Positions 17,189-26,112 are shown, numbered from the stretch's first letter. The stretch is 64,000 nucleotides of DNA from Commensalibacter communis (GCF_947179015.1 NZ_CAMXCM010000007.1:1-64000); one strand, 5' to 3'. Made by a program: numbers and translations. The notes: generated by a model from the sequence alone, not told the origin.

Positions 17189-17986
17189 CTACTTTCCTTT
17201 ATATTGTTGTATGTATAAAATTGCTTCATCAGCTGACATGACAAAATCAGCCAATCCTGCCTGAACACCATAAGGGCCAAGGAATGTTCCTGCCTCCATA
17301 TCGCGTATTTTTTGGGCGGGTAGATCACGATTACGGGCAACTTGCTCGACGAATAGTTCACCCAAATAATCGACCTCAGCTTGAATACGACCCAATGCAC
17401 CTTCGGTTAATGTGGTCGTGGGCGCGGTTTCTCCCTTAAAAGCACCAAAGGTAATCGTTGTAATTTTAATTCCTGCTTGATCTAGGGCCTTGGTCATATC
17501 AGTGTGCATTGTGATTACGCCAATACTGCCAACACCCCCATATCTTGGGACGATAACTATATTTGCAGCACTGGCAATCGCATATGCTGCCGAATAGGCA
17601 CTGTCATCACAAATGGCAATAACGGGTTTAACTTTACGGATTTTGTAAATCACATCAGAAAGATCAAAACAACCTGATGCAACCCCACCTGGGCTGTCGA
17701 TCAACAACACAATCTTGGTGATTTCTGAATCATTGACCGCTTTGGCTAATTCCTGACGAATATAATCATATCCACAAGCAAACCCCTCATAACAAAAGTT
17801 ACCAGGAACTAGGATGCCTTTGATTGGAATGACCGCTATGTCGTCATAGATTTCACCGTCAGGGGAAGCACGCGCCCCCATATCAGACAACATGCGTCGA
17901 TTACCCGCTCTTATTTCTTCGGCTAATAAGGACGCACGTCCGCATTCCAACGCCAAAGGTCGGTTCAAAAATTCTGTAATATTCAT
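17189..17986 (-). CDS. Prohead protease, S49/SppA family (lambda gpC-like)
   Basis: The 265-residue protein has the S49 pattern: IVLLIDSPGGVASGC, then DDSAYSAAYAIASAA with the nucleophile serine, GVGSIGVITMHTDMT, and a GAFKGE lysine as the likely general base. It is the protease of a lambda-type head and would process portal and scaffold. The start at 17986 lies 9 bases after the portal stop. Confidence 0.92.
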   Translation of the reverse strand: MNITEFLNRPLALECGRASLLAEEIRAGNRRMLSDMGARASPDGEIYDDIAVIPIKGILVPGNFCYEGFACGYDYIRQELAKAVNDSEITKIVLLIDSPGGVASGCFDLSDVIYKIRKVKPVIAICDDSAYSAAYAIASAANIVIVPRYGGVGSIGVITMHTDMTKALDQAGIKITTITFGAFKGETAPTTTLTEGALGRIQAEVDYLGELFVEQVARNRDLPAQKIRDMEAGTFLGPYGVQAGLADFVMSADEAILYIQQYKGK

Positions 17987-17995
17987 GATTTATCT

Positions 17996-19672
17996 TTATG
18001 GAGTTGGTTTTTGTGGAGGTTGGGCTGCTGAAGTAGTTTGACCATCTTGTTGTGGTCCTGTCCATGCGGGCAATGGGATACCTAATTCTTTGCAACGTTT
18101 GATTTCAATGGCACGTTGATCCAACATTTCTTCCCAATCACCACCAGCATTTTCGGCAGTTTCACTTTGTAATGTCGATAATCCTGCTTCCATACCTAAG
18201 ACAGAACCCTGTTTTTCAGCAACAGGATCAATCCAACCACGCCCTGGCCCAAGCCACTGACAATTTGAAATAGGCGTTTTCAACACAGCAATATTGTTCA
18301 TCAACCACTCATCATTCACCCCTTTTGGCCAAGGAAGATCATTAACCATACAGCACTCTTCTAACCATGCAGAACGAACGGGAGATGCAAAGCCTCTTGC
18401 AAAGCTGTCGCGCCTGCGCGTTAATGTTTTCCATCCTTCTAATGCTGCAGCTCTGGCGGAAGAATAATTCACATCCGACCAATCATTGCTGACTTGTTGA
18501 GCAGTCACCCCTGTGCCTGCAGCAATATGACGTAAAGCAGCTCCTAAAAAAGGTGCATATTGATTATGAGGATGAGGAGAGGCAATTGTTTTTAACTCTT
18601 CTCCTGGGTAGAATGTAGAAATTCTGACATTACCAATAGATAGATTTTTTCCTCTATGATACTCCGATCTATTAGTTTGATATGCCATTAATTCCTTATT
18701 AACCTCCATGTCATCCATAGCATCGACTGCAGCAGCATGGTCATGAGGGCTTTCTAAAGATAAACCAAATATCGAACTCATAATTGCAGCATCTAACTCC
18801 GTTTGATCATATTTGGTAATCATTTTTAATCGCTGAACGATTGGGGTTAAAATCCCCGCACCGCCTCGATGTTCAGAGGCACGATCCGATTCAAAATAAT
18901 GCACAATATTGGGTCTGCCCCACTCTGTTTCTTTATCTACATATTCCCATTGGGCAGTCTTACCCAAAGCAAAATAATCCGAGATATGTGCCTCTCTGAA
19001 ATAATACCCAACTGGCGCACCATATCGATCAATTTTCACACCACCTCGACAATACATCTCATCAATCCCTTGATTGGGATTGGACAAACGATCAGGATCA
19101 ATCAATTGCACCGAAGTGGCGTATAAAGCCTGCTGGTTCAAGCGTTCAGGAATATAATTCACCATTGCAATCGCATCCCCATCGATCAGAGAATGGCACA
19201 TGCCTGCATACATCATTTGGGTAAATGTCAGCCTGCGCCCTGTATCACAATAGCGTCCATCATCATTTGCCCAAGATCGCCAATGACTATCGACAATGCT
19301 GCTCCATTCCGAAGCCCACTGAGCATCAAAAGCAAATCCAGTCTTCACGGCCAAGGTTCGATAATCTGGTTTAGTAAGGGGTCGAAACACACTGCCAATG
19401 GCATTATCCAAAATCCGAGTAATAATGCCTGCAGCCCAACCATCATTACGAACCAAATCCCGAACACGACTGACGATCAAATCCCGCCAAGGGTTCAGCT
19501 CAACATCAGGTGACGTTAAATATGGAAACCAATTCCCTGTATGTGCGCCTGTATTATCTGCTGCATCATACGGAACCCGACCCCACCCACCATTCAATGC
19601 CATTGGTTTATTAGGTGGGGATTTAACCATTGGTTGTCCATATTGATCCACGATTGATGAAACTTTGCTCAT
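17996..19672 (-). CDS. Portal protein (lambda gpB-like)
   Basis: The 558-residue protein has the lambda portal pattern: DLIVSRVRDLVRNDGWAAGI, RLTFTQMMYAGMCHSLIDGD, VQLIDPDRLSNPN, VGYYFREAHISDY, and DVNYSSARAAALEGWKTL. It forms the dodecameric ring at one capsid vertex through which DNA enters. The last 40 residues are glutamine/proline-rich. Its start overlaps the gpW stop by 4 bases. Confidence 0.95.
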   Translation of the reverse strand: MSKVSSIVDQYGQPMVKSPPNKPMALNGGWGRVPYDAADNTGAHTGNWFPYLTSPDVELNPWRDLIVSRVRDLVRNDGWAAGIITRILDNAIGSVFRPLTKPDYRTLAVKTGFAFDAQWASEWSSIVDSHWRSWANDDGRYCDTGRRLTFTQMMYAGMCHSLIDGDAIAMVNYIPERLNQQALYATSVQLIDPDRLSNPNQGIDEMYCRGGVKIDRYGAPVGYYFREAHISDYFALGKTAQWEYVDKETEWGRPNIVHYFESDRASEHRGGAGILTPIVQRLKMITKYDQTELDAAIMSSIFGLSLESPHDHAAAVDAMDDMEVNKELMAYQTNRSEYHRGKNLSIGNVRISTFYPGEELKTIASPHPHNQYAPFLGAALRHIAAGTGVTAQQVSNDWSDVNYSSARAAALEGWKTLTRRRDSFARGFASPVRSAWLEECCMVNDLPWPKGVNDEWLMNNIAVLKTPISNCQWLGPGRGWIDPVAEKQGSVLGMEAGLSTLQSETAENAGGDWEEMLDQRAIEIKRCKELGIPLPAWTGPQQDGQTTSAAQPPQKPTP

Positions 19673-19929
19673 CTGAACCTGACCCCAATGGCATATCTGC
19701 GGTTAATCCCTAATGTTCGTTGTAAATCCAAAATATAGCCTTGTAATAATTGCATATTGGCTTGGGTATAGGTTACTGATTTTGCCCCTGTTTCTTGGGA
19801 GTAAGAGACTGAAATCGGTTTATTTCCAAGCATTAAATCATTATAAGCCTGTTGCGCTTGGCTGAGATACCTTTGTAATGTTTCGCGTGATAAATTAGAC
19901 CACATGGTTTTGGGTGCTAGATAAAGCAT
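19669..19929 (-). CDS. Head-tail joining protein gpW-like
   Basis: The 86-residue protein resembles lambda gpW (68 residues) in layout: an N-terminal helix (LQRYLSQAQQAYNDLMLGNK), a beta hairpin (ISVSYSQETGAKSVTYTQA), then a helix (LLQGYILDLQRTLG) and a basic tail. gpW is needed to stabilise packaged DNA and to build the joint for FII. As in lambda it lies immediately before the portal gene. Confidence 0.85.
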   Translation of the reverse strand: MLYLAPKTMWSNLSRETLQRYLSQAQQAYNDLMLGNKPISVSYSQETGAKSVTYTQANMQLLQGYILDLQRTLGINRRYAIGVRFR

Positions 19930-19933
19930 GGTC

Positions 19934-20608
19934 TTATTTTCCTTTGGTTAAAATACGATCTATGGCTTGAGTTAAATAATGATTAGCGTTCTTATTGATG
20001 AATTGTTCAACTTTTTGATGGAAACCCATTTTAGGTTTATAGCTGGCTTTGCTGACAAAACTGACCAATCGGGTCAGGCTGCGTTGTTGACGGTTATATA
20101 AGAAGAACCCACCAGGTTTGCCGTTCTTTCCTGTTATTTTGAGGATCGATTGGGCTTTGCCTTTACGTCCAGCAGCTTTGGCACGCTGTAAATCTTGTTG
20201 GGCTTTTTGAGCAAGGCTTTTAACGTATCCCTTTGGCAACCCACCAGAGGCATTCTTTTTGGCATTAGGTGCAGCCACCACCAAGCCCTTGGCACTGGGA
20301 TTAGTAATATTATCGCTGGGCGTTCGTGTGCCACCATATTCTTCAAATTGTAAGTATTTGGCTTGTTGGTCTTTGATAAAAATTGTTGCAGTTTGATAAT
20401 TCTTTGTCGCTGGCGTAAACGCAACCGCATTGCGCGTAAAGGCATTGGTATTGTGAAAGATACTCGGTAACTCTTGCTTAACCTGATCCCGTGCAGCCTT
20501 CGCCACCCCATTCAACCCAAGTGCTACTGCATATGGAATATCTTTGGACGCAATGCGTTGCAGTTCCATAGATGCTTGTTTTGTGTCGAGACGAATGGTG
20601 GTTTTCAT
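19934..20608 (-). CDS. Minor tail protein Z-like
   Basis: The 224-residue, very basic protein starts IRLDTKQASMELQRIASKDI and continues PYAVALGLNGVAKAARDQVK, a pattern shared with lambda minor tail protein Z. The middle (AQKAQQDLQRAKAAGRKGKA) is lysine- and alanine-rich. In lambda Z lies after FII; here it lies between terminase and gpW, so the block has been rearranged. Z-type proteins position DNA at the tail. Confidence is limited by weak sequence constraint in the family. Confidence 0.6.
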   Translation of the reverse strand: MKTTIRLDTKQASMELQRIASKDIPYAVALGLNGVAKAARDQVKQELPSIFHNTNAFTRNAVAFTPATKNYQTATIFIKDQQAKYLQFEEYGGTRTPSDNITNPSAKGLVVAAPNAKKNASGGLPKGYVKSLAQKAQQDLQRAKAAGRKGKAQSILKITGKNGKPGGFFLYNRQQRSLTRLVSFVSKASYKPKMGFHQKVEQFINKNANHYLTQAIDRILTKGK

Positions 20609-20653
20609 GATATAAATGAAACGAATTTAACAAGTAAAATAAAGGGTTCTATT

Positions 20654-21091
20654 ATGAACTTAATAAAAGCTAGAAAAATATTTTTTCAGGAAATTAATTA
20701 TTTGGTATTAATAACTGCGCTATATTATGGCGCATTAAGAATACATGAAGCAGATAAAAATATAATATGGCACAAACTAGATACTCTCGCACTAATAGCA
20801 ATGTTTATACTTCCTATCCCTTACATGGTTTACTTCTTAAAATTTGCTTGGTTTCTTACTAAATCAGAAAACTTTACTAAAACCTTTGAACTTATCAAAA
20901 AATGGATATCAAAGATAAAAATACTGTCACTACAAATGTTAGAAAAAACAAGACAAGCGACACTTTTAAAAACAATAATGTACCGTATATTTCTAACACT
21001 ACTCGGTATATTCGTATTAATGTATATAGTGTACATATACATAACCTTAATATTATTATTTACCAATATAGCTAAACTACTACCCCATTAA
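20654..21091 (+). CDS. Membrane protein inserted antisense in the head operon (moron candidate)
   Basis: The 145-residue product starts at ATG 20654 with an AAAGGG ribosome-binding site 7 bases upstream. Three hydrophobic segments are seen: YLVLITALYYGALRI, LDTLALIAMFILPIPYMVYF and FLTLLGIFVLMYIVYIYITL, separated by lysine-rich loops. It is on the plus strand between the large terminase and the Z-like gene, and its codon use is much more AT-rich than its neighbours. That marks a later insertion. No family is recognised. Small membrane proteins placed this way in prophages often block superinfecting DNA; this is inference. Confidence 0.68.
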   Translation: MNLIKARKIFFQEINYLVLITALYYGALRIHEADKNIIWHKLDTLALIAMFILPIPYMVYFLKFAWFLTKSENFTKTFELIKKWISKIKILSLQMLEKTRQATLLKTIMYRIFLTLLGIFVLMYIVYIYITLILLFTNIAKLLPH

Positions 21092-21096
21092 TCTTC

Positions 21097-23070
21097 CTAC
21101 AAAAACCCCTTCACCAGCTCTGCCCTAGCCTTCACTGGATCTTTCTTTTCTGGCTCGGCGTGTTGTTCTTTGGGTAAGCCTGAGACCTCTACCGCTTGTT
21201 CGATCATTTTCATTGGCTCTTGATTTTGTTCCATACGGTCGGCCAGAACGTTCAATTTGACCCCTTGTTGCATCAATCCACAAAGGGCTGCGTAAGAATA
21301 CACCGCCAAATCCAATGCTTCGTTTGCACGACCTGGAGTTTGTTCCCAGACACGCATATCTTTACCGCCAATACGTTTTCGAATAGACCGTTCAGAAACC
21401 AATTGAGCAAAGAAATTAACATCCCGATCTTGAGGATAATGCATATACCCTGGACAAGCCGTATCAGGTGGTGGCTGTTCTATTTTTAGTCTACTGCGAA
21501 TAATGTCTTTGGCAGCATTCACACCGATGATGTACGGCCTGAACCCTTTGGTTTTACGGGTTGGACGTTTGGATGGCCACACTGGGGAACGTTGTCCGCC
21601 CTGTTCAGAACCACCTTTAACTGCCCAAATCCTGCGCCCCAAGCGTGCTTTACAAAACTCATAAACCCGTTGGGTATGATGTCCGCCTGAATCAATACAA
21701 GCGGACATAATCGTAAAGGCTTGACCATTGGCTTTGAACCATTGGCGTTTTAAAATATGATCCACCTCTTGCCACAAAGCTGGGCTATCTGGATCCCCAT
21801 CAATCACCACATGCGCAATTGACCATCGCTCTTCATTGCGCCCCCAACCCACAATTTCCAGTTCTACTCGATCATCTTGAGTATCACCTGCTGCGGTTAA
21901 TAACACCACACCATCAGGCACTTCACCCGCCCAAACTTCGGCACGTCGGGCAAGGGTCAGTTCGGATAATGCACCCTCACCTCGATCTTCAAAGGTCTCG
22001 CCAAGCGTTGTATTAATAAAGGTTTGTAATTCAATCGGATCAGATTTGACGCGCAAAAACTCTGCAACCAACAACGACCATCTGGCATTGGGCATCAACG
22101 AATAAAGCGAGTTAATATGAAAAGATGCATGCCCTTTAAACAGAGCATCGGCACGCCATTCACCATCTTTAATTAACTCTGGTTTGTCCTTTTCTTCTAT
22201 GACACACCCGTTATGTTGACATACATAATGGGCTGTTTCGGGTAAGGCATTACCTTGTTCGTCCTTATCCCACTTGATCCCGTGGGTTACGTCCGTGCCA
22301 CCCCATTCAAGCACTTGGAATTCTCCACAATGGGGGCAAGGCACATAAAAACGGCGTTGATCGCCTTCTTGATAGAGTTTTTCAATCCGTGACAATCCTT
22401 TGATCGTTGGTGTTGACCCAGCCACAATCTTGCGGTTCCAAAAAGTTTCAGACCGTTTGGTGCCAAGGGCAATTTGATCGCCCTCTGAGCCAGCCCCACC
22501 CACAGGATACCCATCAACCTCGTCAAACAACACAATCCGAACGGTAATTCTTCGAAACCCACCTGGCGAGTTCGCTCCAACCAACGCAATCGAAGCCCCA
22601 TTCTTCATGGTCTTTTTCAACAATGTATTTTCACCTGACCTTGTTTTGGGATCAGGCGCAATCTCTGCCAATACTGCAGTATCGCGTAACATCGGAGCTA
22701 TTTCAGATTTTGAATAATCCTCGGCATCTTCCACGCGCGGTTGCACCACTAAAATAGGACTTGGGTCTTGATGTAAATAATACCCAACAATATGATCCAA
22801 TATCTTTGTATAGCCCACACGTGCAGACTTCATCACGGAGACTTTTTCCACTGTTGGATCCGTAATGGCGTTCATCATTCCAACTTGATAGGCATAGGCT
22901 TCAAACCGCCCTGTTTGTGCGCTAGTTTCTTTGGATAAATACGCATATTGCTCCGCCCATTGGCTGAGGCTCAAGACAGGAGGTGGGGAAAGGTTAAGCT
23001 GTTGTGCTTTCAGAAGTGTTTTCCAAAAAGCTATTTTCCCTTTCTTGTAAATGTTGGATCCATCGTTCAT
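21097..23070 (-). CDS. Terminase large subunit (lambda gpA-like)
   Basis: The 657-residue protein is a gpA-type terminase: LSQWAEQYAYLSKETSAQTG near the start, a Walker A-like VMKSARVGYTK, Walker B VLFDEVDGYP, a coupling segment RKIVAGSTPTIKGLSRI, zinc-binding CPHCGEF, and the nuclease region ACIDSGGHHTQRVYEFC with catalytic aspartate. It pumps DNA into the prohead and cuts concatemers. The start overlaps the small terminase gene by 77 bases. gpA-type enzymes cut at cos sites, which predicts a cohesive-end genome. Confidence 0.95.
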   Translation of the reverse strand: MNDGSNIYKKGKIAFWKTLLKAQQLNLSPPPVLSLSQWAEQYAYLSKETSAQTGRFEAYAYQVGMMNAITDPTVEKVSVMKSARVGYTKILDHIVGYYLHQDPSPILVVQPRVEDAEDYSKSEIAPMLRDTAVLAEIAPDPKTRSGENTLLKKTMKNGASIALVGANSPGGFRRITVRIVLFDEVDGYPVGGAGSEGDQIALGTKRSETFWNRKIVAGSTPTIKGLSRIEKLYQEGDQRRFYVPCPHCGEFQVLEWGGTDVTHGIKWDKDEQGNALPETAHYVCQHNGCVIEEKDKPELIKDGEWRADALFKGHASFHINSLYSLMPNARWSLLVAEFLRVKSDPIELQTFINTTLGETFEDRGEGALSELTLARRAEVWAGEVPDGVVLLTAAGDTQDDRVELEIVGWGRNEERWSIAHVVIDGDPDSPALWQEVDHILKRQWFKANGQAFTIMSACIDSGGHHTQRVYEFCKARLGRRIWAVKGGSEQGGQRSPVWPSKRPTRKTKGFRPYIIGVNAAKDIIRSRLKIEQPPPDTACPGYMHYPQDRDVNFFAQLVSERSIRKRIGGKDMRVWEQTPGRANEALDLAVYSYAALCGLMQQGVKLNVLADRMEQNQEPMKMIEQAVEVSGLPKEQHAEPEKKDPVKARAELVKGFL

Positions 23071-23554
23071 CCTCGGATAATTCTTCTAGTGCTCTAACCA
23101 TCAATTGATGCATTTTACCTTGGGTTTCTGCGACTGTTTTACAGTTAAATATCTGAGGTGCCATTTCTGCAGGGATTGCAAGTAAACGTGTTCTGATCGC
23201 ACTTAGTTGTGAAGAAAGGGCATCAACCACATCTTCAATCCTAACCACAGCACCCGACTTTAAATCATAGTCTAATTGTTTAAGACGAGCTTCGTAACTG
23301 GTTTTATAAAGCTCTGCATCTTGAAGGTTTTTAAAAACGGGTAAAGATGGATCATATGGAATTATCCCTGTTTGTGACAACTCAGTGTTTTGATCAATGT
23401 CTTGCTTACTAGCCAGCCATGTGTTGAATGATGCGAGATCAACTTTGTTTTTCCCAGCAGATTGTATCCGTCCAACTTTTAATTGCTTTTGAATGTTTGT
23501 GCGACTAACCCCAGCACGACGTGCAGCCTCACTTTGACTTATCGTTTCTGCCAT
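22994..23554 (-). CDS. Terminase small subunit (Nu1-like)
   Basis: The 186-residue product from ATG 23554 begins with a winged-helix DNA-binding domain (SQSEAARRAGVSRTNIQKQL) like lambda Nu1, then a coiled helical region (KTSYEARLKQLDYDLKSGAV) and a C-terminal acidic part (ALEELSEDERWIQHLQ) that would bind the large subunit. A GTG start 21 bases further up is possible. The gene starts right at a cluster of TGCACC repeats that could be its own binding sites. Confidence 0.88.
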   Translation of the reverse strand: MAETISQSEAARRAGVSRTNIQKQLKVGRIQSAGKNKVDLASFNTWLASKQDIDQNTELSQTGIIPYDPSLPVFKNLQDAELYKTSYEARLKQLDYDLKSGAVVRIEDVVDALSSQLSAIRTRLLAIPAEMAPQIFNCKTVAETQGKMHQLMVRALEELSEDERWIQHLQERENSFLENTSESTTA

Positions 23555-23567
23555 ACTGCAACAACCT

Positions 23568-23793
23568 AACTGCACCCCCTATCAATTTCAAGTGCAACGG
23601 GGTGCAGTTTAGTTGCACCTTCTAAAATGATATAAATGGCTATTTTCTGCGGATTTTTAAAAAATTTATTAAAAATAAACTGCACCCCAGGTTGCACCCA
23701 GTTTAACCAACGAAACTCTAAGCCTACAGCGATTTTACTGGGTGCAACTGCACCCCCTAAAAAACCCTTTAGCTAGACACGAAACGGGGTGCG
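23568..23793. promoter_or_regulatory. Cluster of TGCACC/GGTGCA repeats: candidate cos/packaging site
   Basis: Seven exact copies of TGCACC or its complement lie at 23571, 23601, 23614, 23681, 23693, 23741 and 23749, plus a near copy GGTGCG at 23788. Several extend to CTGCACCCC. They occur within about 220 bases with no gene, directly upstream of the Nu1-like gene. In lambda the cos region with repeated Nu1-binding sites is at exactly this place. The sequence may also act as an operator for the packaging operon. Confidence 0.6.
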
Positions 23794-23987
23794 AATTACC
23801 TGCGATGCAAAAGACGCTAGGAAGGACCCAAAGAAACCAAACTAGGATAACATAAGCTCTTAATATATTTTATAATCGAAATAAATAGATTGACCAATAT
23901 TTAATTAGTAGTAACAATATAAGAAGATATCACATCGATATCTAAAATAGTGAATTAAGCCTGTAATATTATATAAAGGAATCTATT

Positions 23988-24161
23988 ATGAATAATACAG
24001 TAAGTAATAAAGAAAACTCTCAAAATGCAAATACAATGAGAACACTAACCACCGCTGAAATACAAAATGTTGCTGGTGGTTTTGGTGCTTATATAAGCTG
24101 GAATAATAAAGATGGTTTTCATGCTGGTGCATTTCTTGGTAAAAAACCAGGCAAAGGCTGA
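23988..24161 (+). CDS. Bacteriocin-like peptide precursor with double-glycine leader
   Basis: The 57-residue product starts at ATG 23988 with an AAAGGA ribosome-binding site 7 bases upstream and a TATTATAT-like -10 region before it. Residues 18-31 (RTLTTAEIQNVAGG) match the leader of class II bacteriocins: L at -12, E at -8, I at -7, V at -4, then GG, cut by a C39-peptidase ABC exporter. The core, residues 32-57, is glycine-rich and basic (FGAYISWNNKDGF, then HAGAFLGKKPGKG) with no cysteine. It is alone on the plus strand between the packaging site and the late regulator. No exporter or immunity gene is adjacent; the host would have to supply export. Confidence 0.7.
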   Translation: MNNTVSNKENSQNANTMRTLTTAEIQNVAGGFGAYISWNNKDGFHAGAFLGKKPGKG

Positions 24162-24227
24162 TAACCAAACAAAGCGCCCATTTTGTTATATATTAATACA
24201 GTTTTAATAAAAGTACAAGCCCTTACT

Positions 24228-24758
24228 TCATAAATCTTTTATTATTTCTTCAAGTATAATAAACGTCGACAGCACCTGACCCATTGTATAGGGAAGGTTC
24301 AGGTGCAGTTTTTGGGATATTTCCTTGGTGCTCATATTTCCCAGCACGATCATATTTAAAATATCACGGTGGTATCTTCCCATCTCTTTCCATATTTTAA
24401 ATAACTTATCATAGGCATCAGATTGGGTAGTAGAAGGCTCCCAATTATTACGACTGGACGTGCTGAACAAATAATTAGCTCTGGCATATAAATCCCCACT
24501 ACTACCAAAAGACTTTTCACAAATAATCGCATACTGTTCGGCGGCATCTCGTTGGTTTTGATTAATACTGCCCCGAGCCAGCATTTCATCGTAAACGCAT
24601 TTACGGCGCAAACGCGTTATTTGTTGCTTTGGATCATCAAGATCATCCCCTTTCTCTATCACAAATTCATGTCGTCTATATTGTTGATCTAAAATAGAGT
24701 TTTTCTTAAGATTGCTTATCGCAACTTTTCTTACTTTCTTATTCCGTCTATTTGCCAT
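24228..24758 (-). CDS. Putative late-gene regulator (sigma-like HTH C-terminus)
   Basis: The 176-residue protein has a basic N-terminus (ANRRNKKVRKVAISNLKKNS), a central MLARGSINQNQRDAAEQYAI segment like DUF6456-type phage proteins, and a C-terminal helix-turn-helix HRDILNMIVLGNMSTKEISQ and following helix that resembles sigma region 4. It is the last gene of the early leftward operon and lies before the packaging genes, the usual place of antiterminators or late activators. The role is inferred from position and HTH. Confidence 0.55.
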   Translation of the reverse strand: MANRRNKKVRKVAISNLKKNSILDQQYRRHEFVIEKGDDLDDPKQQITRLRRKCVYDEMLARGSINQNQRDAAEQYAIICEKSFGSSGDLYARANYLFSTSSRNNWEPSTTQSDAYDKLFKIWKEMGRYHRDILNMIVLGNMSTKEISQKLHLNLPYTMGQVLSTFIILEEIIKDL

Positions 24759-24814
24759 TTTATATTCTTTCTATGCGTAAGGATGATTAGCAAAGATCAT
24801 AAATACAACTATGT

Positions 24815-25156
24815 TCATTTCTTACCCCCCAACATCGTCAGACTTCCTGTAAAGGCAGGCACAATAACCTCGGTTGTGTAGCGGTCATTTCCTTTTTTAT
24901 CTTGATATTGACGTGTTTTTAATTGCCCCTCAACAGCGACCAAGATTCCTTTGTGAACATACGATTTTATGATCTGTATAAGCCCCAGATTAATAACCAC
25001 CACCTTATGCCATTCTGTATGATCCTGACCATTCCACCGCTCTTTGGTTGACAAAGAAAAACTGGCTACTTCTTTGCCTGCTTGGGTGGTGCGAATTTCT
25101 GGATCTTTGCCCACATAGCCAATCAACGTCACTCTGTTCATACTACCAATACTCAT
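24815..25156 (-). CDS. ssb: Single-stranded DNA-binding protein
   Basis: The 113-residue protein is an SSB OB-fold: NRVTLIGYVGKDPEIRTTQA, then VASFSLSTKERWNGQDHTEW and LVAVEGQLKTRQYQDKKGND. It stops shortly after the OB domain and lacks the flexible linker and acidic C-terminal tip that cellular SSB uses to recruit partners, as in some phage SSBs. It overlaps the replication-organiser gene by one base, so it serves phage replication. Confidence 0.93.
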   Translation of the reverse strand: MSIGSMNRVTLIGYVGKDPEIRTTQAGKEVASFSLSTKERWNGQDHTEWHKVVVINLGLIQIIKSYVHKGILVAVEGQLKTRQYQDKKGNDRYTTEVIVPAFTGSLTMLGGKK

Positions 25157-26112
25157 TACCCAGCCCCATTTACGGCGATAATGCCTTTGCTCACGAGATA
25201 GTTAAACGCAGAGGAGTGATGATTTTGAGTATGTTTTATAAGCCATGACGGTGGTTTTTCATTCTTTTCCAATGCCAAAACGGTCAATTGGTTATCACGA
25301 GATAACAACTGAAATACTGGATCGGTTGCATGTTTCCCACCGTCAATGTGCCACCGCTCTTTGACCGATGCACGCTGATGACCAGAAGCGATCACTTTGG
25401 CAATATAGGGAACGGGATAGGCTTTGCCCCATCCTGTTTCAATGGCTTTTAATACCCGTTCACCATCATGCTTTGCCTCTTCAAACCAAGCCTCGACCTG
25501 TTTTAATGCCTCAAACGCATCGATCTTGGCAATTTGTTGCAACCGTTCACAAGCTGTTTTGACGAAGGCTGGAAATGTTTGCTTACCCGTATCTGTTGAT
25601 ATTTTCTTTTTATTTAATTTTTCTTTAAATTCTATTTCTTTTCTCTTCTTAGAAGAAATCGCTGAAACCGTTGATTTTCCTTGATTGTCCTTACGATTTT
25701 CGTACGATTTTCGTGCAGATTTCGCACGATTATCGTCAAATTGTATGTTTTCTTGCAAGTTATCCACAGGCTTTGAAACAACTTTATCCTTATTTTGATT
25801 ACCGATCGCTTGTTGTTCACGCACGATCCGACGACAATATATCGCGCCATTTTCATCAACCGAACAAACTCCATTCTCTTTTAAAATATTAATCAGTCGT
25901 TCAGCGCGGTCTTTACGCAGACCAAAACGCTTACCAATATCACCATCACTCATGGGCTTGCCATTAACTGTTAAATAGCCAATCTTTTCACAGCGATTCA
26001 TCAAACAGACCATATTCATCCATAATCCCTGCGCAGCCATATCGCATTTTTGTAACGCAGGATCGTTCATCCATTTATCCCACCAAAACTTACCCCAAGG
26101 AAGATCACGCAT
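25156..26112 (-). CDS. Phage replication organiser-like protein (winged-helix N-terminus)
   Basis: The product from ATG 26112 has 318 residues; this start overlaps the upstream stop by 8 bases and opens with MRDLPWGKFWWDKWMND, while the longer frame runs through the neighbour. The first 110 residues resemble winged-helix replisome organisers (GDIGKRFGLRKDRAERLINI, then LKENGVC). A long charged linker follows (about 115-180) and a C-terminal helical domain (DAFEALKQVEAWFEEAKHDG and AYPVPYIAKVIASG). It is coupled to ssb, supporting a role in loading the host helicase at the phage origin. No direct family match is claimed. Confidence 0.6.
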   Translation of the reverse strand: MRDLPWGKFWWDKWMNDPALQKCDMAAQGLWMNMVCLMNRCEKIGYLTVNGKPMSDGDIGKRFGLRKDRAERLINILKENGVCSVDENGAIYCRRIVREQQAIGNQNKDKVVSKPVDNLQENIQFDDNRAKSARKSYENRKDNQGKSTVSAISSKKRKEIEFKEKLNKKKISTDTGKQTFPAFVKTACERLQQIAKIDAFEALKQVEAWFEEAKHDGERVLKAIETGWGKAYPVPYIAKVIASGHQRASVKERWHIDGGKHATDPVFQLLSRDNQLTVLALEKNEKPPSWLIKHTQNHHSSAFNYLVSKGIIAVNGAG

